Source of the DNA: JACPXH01 sp964409225
Lineage (GTDB): Bacteria; Patescibacteriota; Minisyncoccia; JACPXH01
NCBI GenBank assembly: GCA_964409225.1
Contig: CAYPCM010000003.1
Coordinates: 1 to 58,908, forward strand
DNA length: 58,908 nt
Reading direction: 5' to 3'
Part shown: in pieces, positions 33,039 to 41,261 of the stretch
Position numbering within the stretch: the first letter of the stretch is position 1
How the letters are laid out: each line of letters begins with the position of its first letter
The notes under the pieces: generated by a model
The model's input: the letters and a program-made list of their open reading frames with translations, nothing else
Database searches by the model: none
Told to the model about the DNA's origin: nothing
Program-made: the position numbers and the translations under genes

Positions 33039-34864
33039 AGCTGACTGACTACCTCGCCCAATTCCTCACGGCACAAAAGATCAAACACGTATTCCTCGTC
33101 ACCGGCGGGGCCTGCGCTCATATTATTGACTCGCTCGGAAAACACCCACGCATCGGGTACGTCTGCACCCAGCACGAGCAGGCTGCCGCAATGGCCGCCG
33201 AGGCCTACAGCCGCGTCACTAAAAACCTCGGGGCGGCGGTCGCCACTTCTGGCCCCGGGGCGACAAACCTGATAACCGGCATCTGCTGCGCGTGGTTTGA
33301 TTCGATCCCGACACTCTTCATCACCGGCCAAGTCAATACCCATGAAACCAAGGGGAAGCGCAAAATCCGGCAGCTGGGCTTCCAAGAAACCGACATCGTG
33401 GACATTGTGCGTCCCATCACCAAGTTCGCCCAGCTCATCACCGATCCAAGCCAGATTAGGTACGTCCTGGAGAAAGCCGTATATCTCGCGCGCTCTGGCC
33501 GGCCGGGCCCGGTACTCATCGACATCCCCCTGAACGTACAGCACGCAGAGATCAATCCCGCGAAACTCAAACGGTTCAGTCCCCGCGAGATCGAACAACC
33601 CAGAAACGTGCGCCGCCTGCGCGTCCAAGCGGCTAAAGCCATCCAACTGCTCGGGAAGGCATCTCGACCGATTATCTTGGCGGGCGGGGGCATCAAACTC
33701 GGCCGGGCCGAAGGGCTCTTCCGGAACCTGATTGACAAGATCAAAATCCCGGTGGTCGCCTCTTGGAGCGGTATTGACGTCCTAGCGCACACGCATCCCG
33801 CCTACGTGGGGCAGATTGGCGTCTACGGCGGGCGAGCGGCAAACTTTGCCATTCAAAATTCGGATCTACTCCTCGCCATCGGCTCGCGTCTGGACACCCG
33901 CCAGACCGGCGGCCAGCCCCAAACCTTTGCCCGAGAAGCGACTAAAGTCGTCGTGGACATTGATCGGGCAGAACTGACCAAAAACTGGGTGAAACCCGAC
34001 CTCGCCATCGAGGCCGACGCCAATGATTTCATTGCCGAATTGCTCCGTGAGCTACCCCGGTTGAAGCGCCCCGACATCACCCCGTGGGTGAAGCGCTGCC
34101 GCACCTGGAAGCAACGGTACCCGGCGGTGCTGCCCGCGTGGCACCAGCAGCAAGGCTCGGTCAACTCGTACGTGTTCATAAAGACCCTCGCGGAAGAGCT
34201 CAAATCTTCGGACGTCATCATCACTGACATTGGCGGAGTTTCAACCTGGACGCTCCAGGCCTTTACCGTCAAGCCCAAGCAGATGCTATTTTCGGCCATG
34301 GGCCACGGCCCCATGGGCTATGCGTTGCCAGCCTCGATCGGGGCGTGGTTCGCGGCGCCGCGCCGGCGCATCGTCTGCATTGCCGGCGACGGCGGATTCC
34401 AGTTGAATCTCCAGGAACTTCAGACGGTCGCGAAATACCGAGTGCCGGTGAAAATATTCATCCTTAACAACGCGAGTTACGGCATCATTAAACAATTCCA
34501 AGAGACCTACTTTGGGGGTCGCTACGAAGCCACCTCGAAACGGTACGGCTATAGCTGTCCGGATTTTGTGAAAGTGGCGAAGGCCTATGGGCTTACGTCT
34601 GAACGGATCCGGAACCACGACGAAATGCGAACAAAAATCAGCAGGGTGTTACACGCCAAGGGGCCGGCGCTGTGCGATGTACAGATTGCCCAAGACCAGA
34701 AACTAATCCCGAAACTCATCGCCCACCGCACCAAAGACGGCCGCTACATCTCGAAACCCATTGAAGACCAGACCCCATTTCTTCCACGCAAAGAATTCCT
34801 TGCCAACATGATCGTTAAACCGGTCGATGAAACACCCGCGCCCAAGGCCTCCGAAATCCACTAA
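33035..34864 (+). CDS. TPP-dependent enzyme, acetolactate-synthase/YerE-like
   Basis: A 609-residue enzyme with the three domains of acetohydroxyacid synthases. The catalytic glutamate is in CTQHEQAAAMAAEAYSRV, the central domain has IILAGGGIKLGRAEG, and the thiamine diphosphate/Mg motif runs from GDGGFQLNLQELQ to ILNNASYG. Branched-chain amino acid synthases share this plan, but the neighbours here are a CDP-sugar dehydrase and sugar epimerase. The relevant relative is YerE of yersiniose synthesis, which adds a two-carbon acetyl group from pyruvate to a 4-keto-3,6-dideoxy sugar. That role is an inference. It overlaps the dehydrase stop (ATGA) and is in the same operon. Confidence 0.85.
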   Translation: MKLTDYLAQFLTAQKIKHVFLVTGGACAHIIDSLGKHPRIGYVCTQHEQAAAMAAEAYSRVTKNLGAAVATSGPGATNLITGICCAWFDSIPTLFITGQVNTHETKGKRKIRQLGFQETDIVDIVRPITKFAQLITDPSQIRYVLEKAVYLARSGRPGPVLIDIPLNVQHAEINPAKLKRFSPREIEQPRNVRRLRVQAAKAIQLLGKASRPIILAGGGIKLGRAEGLFRNLIDKIKIPVVASWSGIDVLAHTHPAYVGQIGVYGGRAANFAIQNSDLLLAIGSRLDTRQTGGQPQTFAREATKVVVDIDRAELTKNWVKPDLAIEADANDFIAELLRELPRLKRPDITPWVKRCRTWKQRYPAVLPAWHQQQGSVNSYVFIKTLAEELKSSDVIITDIGGVSTWTLQAFTVKPKQMLFSAMGHGPMGYALPASIGAWFAAPRRRIVCIAGDGGFQLNLQELQTVAKYRVPVKIFILNNASYGIIKQFQETYFGGRYEATSKRYGYSCPDFVKVAKAYGLTSERIRNHDEMRTKISRVLHAKGPALCDVQIAQDQKLIPKLIAHRTKDGRYISKPIEDQTPFLPRKEFLANMIVKPVDETPAPKASEIH

Positions 34865-35825
34865 CCCCGATACCGATCGGGTGCTGATAACGGGTGCGAC
34901 GGGGTTTGTCGGCGCAAACCTGGCCCGCGCGCTCGTTCAACAGGGCCGGCAGGTCGCCGTCATCACGAGGCAAAACTCTAATCCTTGGCGGCTCGCCGAG
35001 GTGCAGGGTTCGCTCGAACAGCACGTGGCCGACCTCGCCGACGCGCCCGCGCTTCGGCAGATCGTCCAGAAGGTTCAACCCACCGTCATCTTTCATGCGG
35101 CGGCGGCTTCGGTCTACGGCGATCAAGTGCCTGCCACTGAATCGGAGATGGTCCGGAGTAATCTCATCGGCACCATGAACCTCATCCGCGCGTGCGCCGA
35201 CATCAACTACCGCTGTTTTGTGAACACCGGCAGCTCCTCGGAGTACGGTCCGAAAACCGAACCGATGGTCGAAACCGATCTAGCCGCACCCCGCGACATC
35301 TACGGCGTTACCAAGTGCGCGGCCACCCACTTCGCCGCGGCCGTCGCACGCCAAGAGCACAAACCCATTTTGACTCTTCGACTCTTCTCGCCATTCGGCC
35401 CCTATGACGACCCCCGGCGGCTGATTCCAACCGCTATAGTAGCCGCGCTCACAAGCCGCGATATCAAACTTGCGCGTCCGGAGATTGGCCGCGATTACGT
35501 TTTCATTGATGACGTGGTGGCCGCATATTTGGCTGCGGTCGAGCGCGCCCGGGAAAACGAAGGGGAAATTATTAACATCGGCTCTGGCCGGCAGACGACA
35601 CTCGAAGAAACCGTCGCCACCCTCTTCACGCTCGTGAAGTCGCCCGGCCGGGCGCTGTGGGGCGCGGCCCCGGGCTCGCCCCAGGATAACCCCCTCTGGC
35701 AGGCCGATATAGAGAAAGCCCGCGAGCGCCTGGGTTGGCAACCCCGGGTGGCGTTCCGGGAGGGCTTGCGCCAGACAGTAGAGTGGTTTCGCGAACACCT
35801 CGATCGCTACGCTTTTTCGCCATGA
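34827..35825 (+). CDS. NAD-dependent sugar-nucleotide epimerase/reductase (extended SDR)
   Basis: About 332 residues. VLITGATGFVGANLARAL is the nucleotide motif, VNTGSSSEYG and YGVTK hold the serine and YxxxK, and FSPFGPYDDPRRLIP and DYVFIDDVVAAYLA line the sugar site. It is paralogous to the protein at 17103-18059. In yersiniose synthesis YerF, an SDR, reduces the added branch; this gene stands in the equivalent place after the YerE-like gene. The ATG at 34827 overlaps the TPP gene by 38 bases, while a GTG at 34881 lies beyond its stop, so the start is uncertain. Confidence 0.83.
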   Translation: MKHPRPRPPKSTNPDTDRVLITGATGFVGANLARALVQQGRQVAVITRQNSNPWRLAEVQGSLEQHVADLADAPALRQIVQKVQPTVIFHAAAASVYGDQVPATESEMVRSNLIGTMNLIRACADINYRCFVNTGSSSEYGPKTEPMVETDLAAPRDIYGVTKCAATHFAAAVARQEHKPILTLRLFSPFGPYDDPRRLIPTAIVAALTSRDIKLARPEIGRDYVFIDDVVAAYLAAVERARENEGEIINIGSGRQTTLEETVATLFTLVKSPGRALWGAAPGSPQDNPLWQADIEKARERLGWQPRVAFREGLRQTVEWFREHLDRYAFSP

Positions 35826-36637
35826 CTCCCGCCCGGCTCAAAACACTTGAGCACCACGCTCGAAACATCCGACGGCAAACCCTCACCATGACGAGCCGGG
35901 TCAAGGCGGCGCACACGGGCGGGTCGCTGTCGGTAGCTGATATCCTGACGGTACTCTACTTTCAGATCCTCCGCCTGAATCCGAAACGGCCGCACGACCC
36001 AAGCCGCGACCGGCTGCTCTTCAGCAAGGGGCACGCCGCCGCAGCGCTCTACGCCACACTTGCCGAGCGCGGCTTTTTCTCGCCAAAAATGCTCGATGGT
36101 TTCTACCGCAACGGCACGCTGCTCACCGGGCACCCCACGCGTAACTGTCTCCCCGGGGTCGAAGTCACTTCTGGTTCGCTCGGACACGGTTTGGCTATGG
36201 GTGCGGGGCTGGCCTGGGCCGCGAAACTCGACCGTAAGCCCTACCGCACCTTCGCCATCTTGAGCGACGGGGAATGTGACGAGGGTTCAGTGTGGGAGGC
36301 GATACTCGCTGCCGGCCATCGCCGACTCGATAACCTCATCGCCATTATCGACTACAACAAGCTCCAGAGCTTCGGCACCACCAAAGAAGTGCTGGATTTG
36401 GAACCGTTCAAAGCGAAATGGGCTGCTTTTCGATGGACAGTGCGCGAGGTTGACGGACACGACCTGACCGCGCTTACTACGCTCTTGAGTCGCGTTCCAT
36501 TCCGGAAAGGCAGACCGAGTGCGATCATCGCGCATACGATCAAGGGCAAGGGAGTGTCATTTTATGAAAACACCCTCAAATCCCACTACCAGCCGCTCGA
36601 CGAGCAGCAACTCGCCGACGTACTCGCCACCCTATGA
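35822..36637 (+). CDS. Transketolase-like N-terminal subunit, second copy
   Basis: A 271-residue N-terminal transketolase half. VKAAHTGGSLSVADILTVLYF is the usual opening, and the thiamine diphosphate/Mg motif runs from LSDGECDEGSVWE to DYNK. It starts at MTPARLKTL (35822), sharing ATGA with the epimerase. It differs from the copy at 3011-3877 and sits inside a CDP-sugar operon next to another TPP enzyme. It probably works with the next gene to add or move a two-carbon unit on an activated sugar, though a duplicated pentose phosphate enzyme is also possible. Confidence 0.88.
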   Translation: MTPARLKTLEHHARNIRRQTLTMTSRVKAAHTGGSLSVADILTVLYFQILRLNPKRPHDPSRDRLLFSKGHAAAALYATLAERGFFSPKMLDGFYRNGTLLTGHPTRNCLPGVEVTSGSLGHGLAMGAGLAWAAKLDRKPYRTFAILSDGECDEGSVWEAILAAGHRRLDNLIAIIDYNKLQSFGTTKEVLDLEPFKAKWAAFRWTVREVDGHDLTALTTLLSRVPFRKGRPSAIIAHTIKGKGVSFYENTLKSHYQPLDEQQLADVLATL

Positions 36638-37560
36638 GACCTGCATTCGTTCGCGCCCTCACTGCTGCCGCTGCCAAAGACCGACGGATCGTGCTGCTCA
36701 CTGGCGACCTTGGCTATAACGCCCTCGAACCTTTCAAGGATAGGTTCCCGGACAGATTCCTCAACATGGGCTTGTCTGAACAGAACATGGTGGGGTTTGC
36801 GGCCGGGCTCGCGCTCGCCGGCAAAATCCCCGTCGTCTACTCCATCGCGACCTTCATGACGCTCAAAACCGTGGAGCAGCTGCGCAACGACGTTTGCTAC
36901 CAAGGACTCAATGTGAAAGTTGTGGGGGTTGGCGCGGGGCTCACCTATTCGCAGTACGGCGCGACCCACCACGCGACTGAAGACATTGCGCTGATGCGAC
37001 TCTTACCCTCCATGAAAGTTATCTGCCCGGGCGATCCTGTTGAGGTGACTGGGGCAACACATGCCCTGCTCAAGGATCCCGCACCCTGCTATTTGCGCAT
37101 TGGCGCACGGGGCGAACCCAACATCCACCCGAAATCCATTTCGTTCCGGATCGGCCGAGGGTACCTGGTGCGGCCGGGCAAAGATGCGGTGCTCATCGCA
37201 ACCGGCAATATGCTGGCCAACACCGTTGCGGCGGCTCAGATCCTGGCTAAACGCGCCGCCCACATGACGGTAGTCAGCATGCCAACGGTTAAACCCCTCG
37301 ACGAAGCACTCCTGCGCAAGCTTGGCCGCACCTTCCGCCATCTCTTTACCGTTGAAGAACACACGACCATCGGCGGATTCGGCAGCGCGGTGGCCGACTT
37401 TCTCGCGGACGAACATGAACAACCACGCCTGCACCGCATCGCGCTCGCAGACGAATTCCAGAAGACCACGGGCTGGCTCGATTGGCTACGAGCACAAAAC
37501 GGCCTCTCACCAGAAGGCATAGCCAAAACGGTATTGAGGACGCTCAAGAAACGCTCATGA
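36634..37560 (+). CDS. Transketolase-like C-terminal subunit, second copy
   Basis: A 308-residue C-terminal half of a split transketolase. The activating glutamate is in LNMGLSEQNMVGFAAGLAL, and the substrate loop GAGLTYSQYGATHHATED has the histidine pair of the family. VEEHTTIGGFGSAVADFL is the C-terminal domain motif. It shares ATGA with both neighbours: the A subunit upstream and the GT2 gene downstream. Its sequence resembles the transketolase B at 1288-2289, but the phosphate-binding loop differs (HAGISVGPDGATHQ there, GAGLTYSQYGATHH here), which may mean a different acceptor. Cytoplasmic. Confidence 0.9.
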   Translation: MRPAFVRALTAAAAKDRRIVLLTGDLGYNALEPFKDRFPDRFLNMGLSEQNMVGFAAGLALAGKIPVVYSIATFMTLKTVEQLRNDVCYQGLNVKVVGVGAGLTYSQYGATHHATEDIALMRLLPSMKVICPGDPVEVTGATHALLKDPAPCYLRIGARGEPNIHPKSISFRIGRGYLVRPGKDAVLIATGNMLANTVAAAQILAKRAAHMTVVSMPTVKPLDEALLRKLGRTFRHLFTVEEHTTIGGFGSAVADFLADEHEQPRLHRIALADEFQKTTGWLDWLRAQNGLSPEGIAKTVLRTLKKRS

Positions 37561-38504
37561 TGACCGCGAAGAAAATTTCCGCCATCATTGCCTGCTACAA
37601 GGACGAACCGGCAATTCCGATCATGTACGAGCGGCTCACGCGGACCTTCCAGAAGATCGGCCCGAATTACGAGATCGTCTTCGTCAACGATGGCAGCCCG
37701 GACAACTCGGAAGCGGTACTCGCCGAATTAGCGGCTCAAGATCAACACGTGGTGGTAATCAACCACTCTCGTAATTTCAGCACCCAGAACGTTCATTTGA
37801 GCGGCATGGAAATCGCAACCGGCGATGCGGTGGTGCTACTCGACGGCGACTTGCAAGATCCGCCCGAACTCATTGAACAGTTCGCCGAGAAGTGGCTCGA
37901 GGGCTATGACGTGGTTTACGGCATCCGGGTCAAACGCGAGGCCCCGGGCTGGATGCAAATTGCCTATAAGCTTTTCTACCGAATTTTCCAGAAACTCGCG
38001 TACGTGAAGATCCCCCTTGATGCCGGCGATTTTTCGCTTCTGGACCGCAAAGTGGTACGCGTCTTAAACCAAATGCCAGAGGTAGATCGTTTCACCCGCG
38101 GCATGCGCGCTTGGGTAGGATTTCGTCAAACCGGCGTCCCCTACGTACGGCCCGAGCGAATGTTCGGCCGCTCCACCAATAATCTCTGGCGGAACATCCG
38201 GTGGGCGAAAAAGGGCATATTTTCCTTCTCGTACGCACCGCTTGAGTGGGTTTCGTTCATTGCGGGGGTCGTAACGGTGCTCGCCGCCCTCGCCATTGTG
38301 GTTTATATAGTCCTCGCCATCATATGGCCTGCCCCGCGCGGGTTCCTGTCAATACTCATGGCCATTCTCTTTTTCGGAGCAGTGCAGCTTTTGGCGCTTT
38401 CGGTCATCGGTGAATACATTGCCAAAATCTTCGAAGAGGTCAAACGCCGTCCAAAGTTCATTGTAAAAAGCATATTCAATGATCCTCGACAGAAGACGCC
38501 CTGA
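37557..38504 (+). CDS. GT2 polyprenyl-phosphate glycosyltransferase with C-terminal membrane anchor
   Basis: About 315 residues. ISAIIACYKDEPAIPI, VNDGSPDNSE and DGDLQDPPE mark the GT-A domain; two membrane segments lie at about 230-290. It is paralogous to 15160-16098 (shared PLDAG, RGMRAWVGFRQTGVPYVR and GRSTNNLW). It likely transfers the sugar made by this operon onto polyprenyl phosphate at the inner membrane face. The start at 37557 overlaps the transketolase stop as ATGA. It is the last gene of the plus-strand sugar operon, before a separate small cassette. Confidence 0.9.
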   Translation: MMTAKKISAIIACYKDEPAIPIMYERLTRTFQKIGPNYEIVFVNDGSPDNSEAVLAELAAQDQHVVVINHSRNFSTQNVHLSGMEIATGDAVVLLDGDLQDPPELIEQFAEKWLEGYDVVYGIRVKREAPGWMQIAYKLFYRIFQKLAYVKIPLDAGDFSLLDRKVVRVLNQMPEVDRFTRGMRAWVGFRQTGVPYVRPERMFGRSTNNLWRNIRWAKKGIFSFSYAPLEWVSFIAGVVTVLAALAIVVYIVLAIIWPAPRGFLSILMAILFFGAVQLLALSVIGEYIAKIFEEVKRRPKFIVKSIFNDPRQKTP

Positions 38505-38509
38505 AACTA

Positions 38510-38538
38510 TTGACGAAACAATGCAGTGATGCTACAGT
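38510..38538 (+). promoter_or_regulatory. Promoter of the second cassette
   Basis: TTGACG (38510-38515) and TACAGT (38533-38538) are spaced by exactly 17 bases, about 44 bases before the ATG at 38582. AGAGGAGGAG before the start is a strong Shine-Dalgarno (GGAGG at 38571-38575). It lies only a few bases after the stop of the GT2 gene. Confidence 0.65.
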
Positions 38539-38581
38539 GGCCTAACCTGCGTGCCATGAACGAAAATAGAGGAGGAGAGGG

Positions 38582-39127
38582 ATGGACCAGACGGATGATG
38601 CGACCTTCTGCAGGCTTGGCGATCAGCTCATTGAAGAACGTAAGCGAGGGATCCGGTGGTCGCCGGATGTTTTTGAGGTGGCGCTGCGACTCATGTGTCC
38701 GGCTGCCTTCGAGGCGGTCATCCCGCGGTGGGTGCCCGACGGCACCCTGCGGGGATCGCTCGAGGTGTGGCTGGCCAAACGCAGCGCTGACGAGCTGGCC
38801 TTCCCGGACATGTGGCACGGCCCAGGCACTTACTTCGTGCCTGGCGAGAGCGACGAGGACACCGCACTGCGCCTCGTCAACAAGGAACTCGGGCCTGCTC
38901 GCCTCGTCAAATTCGAGCAGGTGACCTCTATTAACCTGCGCCACGACCTGCGCTTCCGTGCGAGCACGCGGAGCGTAATCTTCTGTTGCTGGCTCGACGG
39001 CCTTCCGGCCAAAGGCCGATGGTGGCGGGTTGACCGCCTCGGTGAGGTAAACCTCATCGACTCGCACCACGAGATCATCGCCCTTGGGCTCGCGCCTTTC
39101 CTGCGGAACCCACAGCGTTTCTACTAG
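38582..39127 (+). CDS. Nudix-like protein with a degenerate Nudix box
   Basis: A 181-residue protein. MWHGPGTYFVPGESDEDTALR leads into LVNKELGPARLVKFEQV, the shape of a Nudix domain like GDP-mannose mannosyl hydrolase. The box is degenerate: the REUxEExG core reads RLVNKELG, so at least one metal-binding glutamate is lost. Late residues HDLRFRAST and SVIFCCWLDG continue the fold. It may be a non-hydrolysing relative or one with altered substrate. It has its own promoter, strong ribosome-binding site and terminator, and lies between operons on opposite strands. Confidence 0.6.
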   Translation: MDQTDDATFCRLGDQLIEERKRGIRWSPDVFEVALRLMCPAAFEAVIPRWVPDGTLRGSLEVWLAKRSADELAFPDMWHGPGTYFVPGESDEDTALRLVNKELGPARLVKFEQVTSINLRHDLRFRASTRSVIFCCWLDGLPAKGRWWRVDRLGEVNLIDSHHEIIALGLAPFLRNPQRFY

Positions 39128-39143
39128 CGCCTCGCACAAACTG

Positions 39144-39183
39144 CAGGTCCGACACCGTTCGACGGTGTCGGACCTGAAATTTT
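39144..39183 (+). terminator. Terminator of the second cassette
   Basis: A perfect 14-base stem (CAGGTCCGACACCG facing CGGTGTCGGACCTG, five-base loop TTCGA) is followed by AAATTTTG. It ends close to the stop of the converging membrane protein gene and could act for both strands. Confidence 0.85.
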
Positions 39184-39200
39184 GATATACCCTACGAGGC

Positions 39201-41261
39201 CTATCCGGTCGGACGCGCTACCTTTAGCCGATAAACATCAAGCGTGCGCAGCGTTTCAACCTTGTCGTACCGCTCTTGAACCCGCGCCATGAAGTATTGA
39301 ACCTGATCGTTTGGCTCGCGCGCGACGAACAGATACGGCGGCGGCTCGGCCCTTGTCTGCATAGCGAGCGCATCCATCTGGGAGGCAAAAAAGATGTTAA
39401 AAAGATAATAGGAGTCGAGGGCATTTGGCCGCTCGGCAGAAATGAGTACCTGCGTGTCGCGCGGGGAAATCACGGCGAGGCGTTTGAGCTGCGGGTAACG
39501 TCGTGCCATCGTCCTACCATCCTCGTATTCAGCCCGCCACGAGAGTTCTCGCTCCCCAAAACCGCTCAAGCTTTCAGAAATACGGCGGTAATCTCGCCCG
39601 GCGAACTCTACCGGCGCCTTGGCAATGAAAAGCAACGCCGCCAAGCAAACCAGGGCATAGGCAGCGGCAGTGAGCGTCCGGCTCGACCAAGCCGGCTCAA
39701 GCCGAACCTCGTCTCCAAGGGCATAGTGCTTAAAAAAATAGAGTAACACGAGTACCAGTGGACCCGTAGTCAGATACAGGTTCTGCCAGGACGATTCACC
39801 AACGTAATAGAGTAAGTTGAAAATTCCGAAGAAAAAGAGAAACACGAGCGGCAGGTCCAACGTACGACCTTGCTGATGCTCCGAGAAAAGCACGAGGCCA
39901 ACGACGAGGTACAAAAATACCATCACCTCAAAAACGCCGAGCGCCGGCAGCGGGGTCATGCCAATACCCGCTCCGAAGTGAGCAACCTCTCGCCAAATGA
40001 GCGCCCAATTCGGCAAGACCCCGAAGACAGCCGCGTTCACGAGACCGACAAGGGCAGCCACCACACCGATCGCCAGCGCATACTGTCCGGCAAGTCGCAG
40101 GAGCACGAGTACCGGTCGACTAGCAGAACGAGTGGCGCAATACGCAAAGGCGAGAAACGATGCGGCAACGACATATAAGCCCGCGTCAAAGACCCAAAAA
40201 AGCGCGACAGCCGAGCAGAAGATCGCGCCCGTGCGCCAGATGGGCCGACCCGTTTTGCTGAAAGCGAGAAGTAAAAAAAGTATCAGCAGGTACCAGCCGT
40301 AGCGCAGCGGCGTCATGGCCGGGAAAAACAGGGCTGAACGGGTTGGGCTCGTCTGGAAAAGGTACAGGATCGAATAGAGGCAGAAAATGCCGACCATGGC
40401 CAAGAGCCGTGAGTGGAGCCACTGCTTGATGAACAGATACATCCCCACAAAGAACGCGCCGAAGAAGAAGGTGATGATGAGGGCGGCCATCGGGTAGGTC
40501 AACGGAAGCAGGTACGTAAAGACGAAGGCGAGAAAGTATACGTCGAAGAGCCCGTACAGATGGGTGGTTTCGTAGAGCAGCGCCTTGCCGTAGAGCATGT
40601 CGTTGACCGACCCCAAGAAGAAATTGTAGTGGTGCGGATCCAACGGGAAATTTGGGTGGAAGACGGCGAGCGCAATCGCGAAAACGAGGAATGCCTCAAA
40701 CTTTCCCCACCCCGGATATGCAGCGGTGCGCCGCAGCCAGGCGAACCCGGGTCGGCGGCGCGAAAACAAAAACCATACGAATACGGCCGCACTCACCAAT
40801 AAGATAAGAGTGGTTATGAAAATGCGCTTGGTGAACAAAAGCCAGAGTGCTTGGCTGAATCCTGCCGTGGCTAGGTAGTCCAGGTAAAAACTGAAATTGA
40901 TGCGACTCAAGCGCCAGGCAACCAGCAGGACCCCCGAGACAGCTACCATAAGAAGCAACAAACGCAAAGCGCCCGGCGACACCTTCGGTACTCGTCGCAG
41001 ACCCGAATACAAAAACCAGGCCAGGAGCGGGATTACAAGGTAACCGGCAAGGTAGAGCGCCGCCTCGAGTGGCTCGGGTTGAGAAAGCCGGCTAAAACTC
41101 GCAAAGAGGTCGGGCGCCGACCGCGCCAAGCCGAACGTGTGATAAAGCCAGTCCTGCAGGAAACGACTGGCCGCAAAATACACCGCCACGGCCACGGCTA
41201 AGGCCGCGCCGTACTGCGGCCGCTCGAGAACTTGTTCGCTGAACCGTCGCCACCAACTCAT
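39201..41261 (-). CDS. Multi-span membrane protein, tandem paralogue 3 of 3 (GT-C-like)
   Basis: A 686-residue protein with many hydrophobic segments and a soluble tail of about 130 residues. After the first third it carries NFPLDPHHYNFFLGSVNDM, then LLYETTHLYGLFDVYFLAF, both shared with its two upstream neighbours. The C-terminal tail ends RTLDVYRLK. I know no characterised family. An acidic residue before HYN in an outside loop would fit a GT-C glycosyltransferase using lipid-linked sugar. It shares ATGA with 41258-43273. Confidence 0.72.
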   Translation of the reverse strand: MSWWRRFSEQVLERPQYGAALAVAVAVYFAASRFLQDWLYHTFGLARSAPDLFASFSRLSQPEPLEAALYLAGYLVIPLLAWFLYSGLRRVPKVSPGALRLLLLMVAVSGVLLVAWRLSRINFSFYLDYLATAGFSQALWLLFTKRIFITTLILLVSAAVFVWFLFSRRRPGFAWLRRTAAYPGWGKFEAFLVFAIALAVFHPNFPLDPHHYNFFLGSVNDMLYGKALLYETTHLYGLFDVYFLAFVFTYLLPLTYPMAALIITFFFGAFFVGMYLFIKQWLHSRLLAMVGIFCLYSILYLFQTSPTRSALFFPAMTPLRYGWYLLILFLLLAFSKTGRPIWRTGAIFCSAVALFWVFDAGLYVVAASFLAFAYCATRSASRPVLVLLRLAGQYALAIGVVAALVGLVNAAVFGVLPNWALIWREVAHFGAGIGMTPLPALGVFEVMVFLYLVVGLVLFSEHQQGRTLDLPLVFLFFFGIFNLLYYVGESSWQNLYLTTGPLVLVLLYFFKHYALGDEVRLEPAWSSRTLTAAAYALVCLAALLFIAKAPVEFAGRDYRRISESLSGFGERELSWRAEYEDGRTMARRYPQLKRLAVISPRDTQVLISAERPNALDSYYLFNIFFASQMDALAMQTRAEPPPYLFVAREPNDQVQYFMARVQERYDKVETLRTLDVYRLKVARPTG

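Noticed and set aside
33035..34864. Plain acetolactate synthase for valine and leucine
   Set aside because: No ilvN, ilvC or ilvD gene is near, and the gene is coupled to a CDP-sugar dehydrase and an SDR. I keep it as an alternative but not as the main call.
38557..38582. A leader peptide starting at ATG 38557 before the Nudix-like gene
   Set aside because: The frame from this ATG runs into the main gene in another frame and has no ribosome site. The strong GGAGG belongs to the ATG at 38582.
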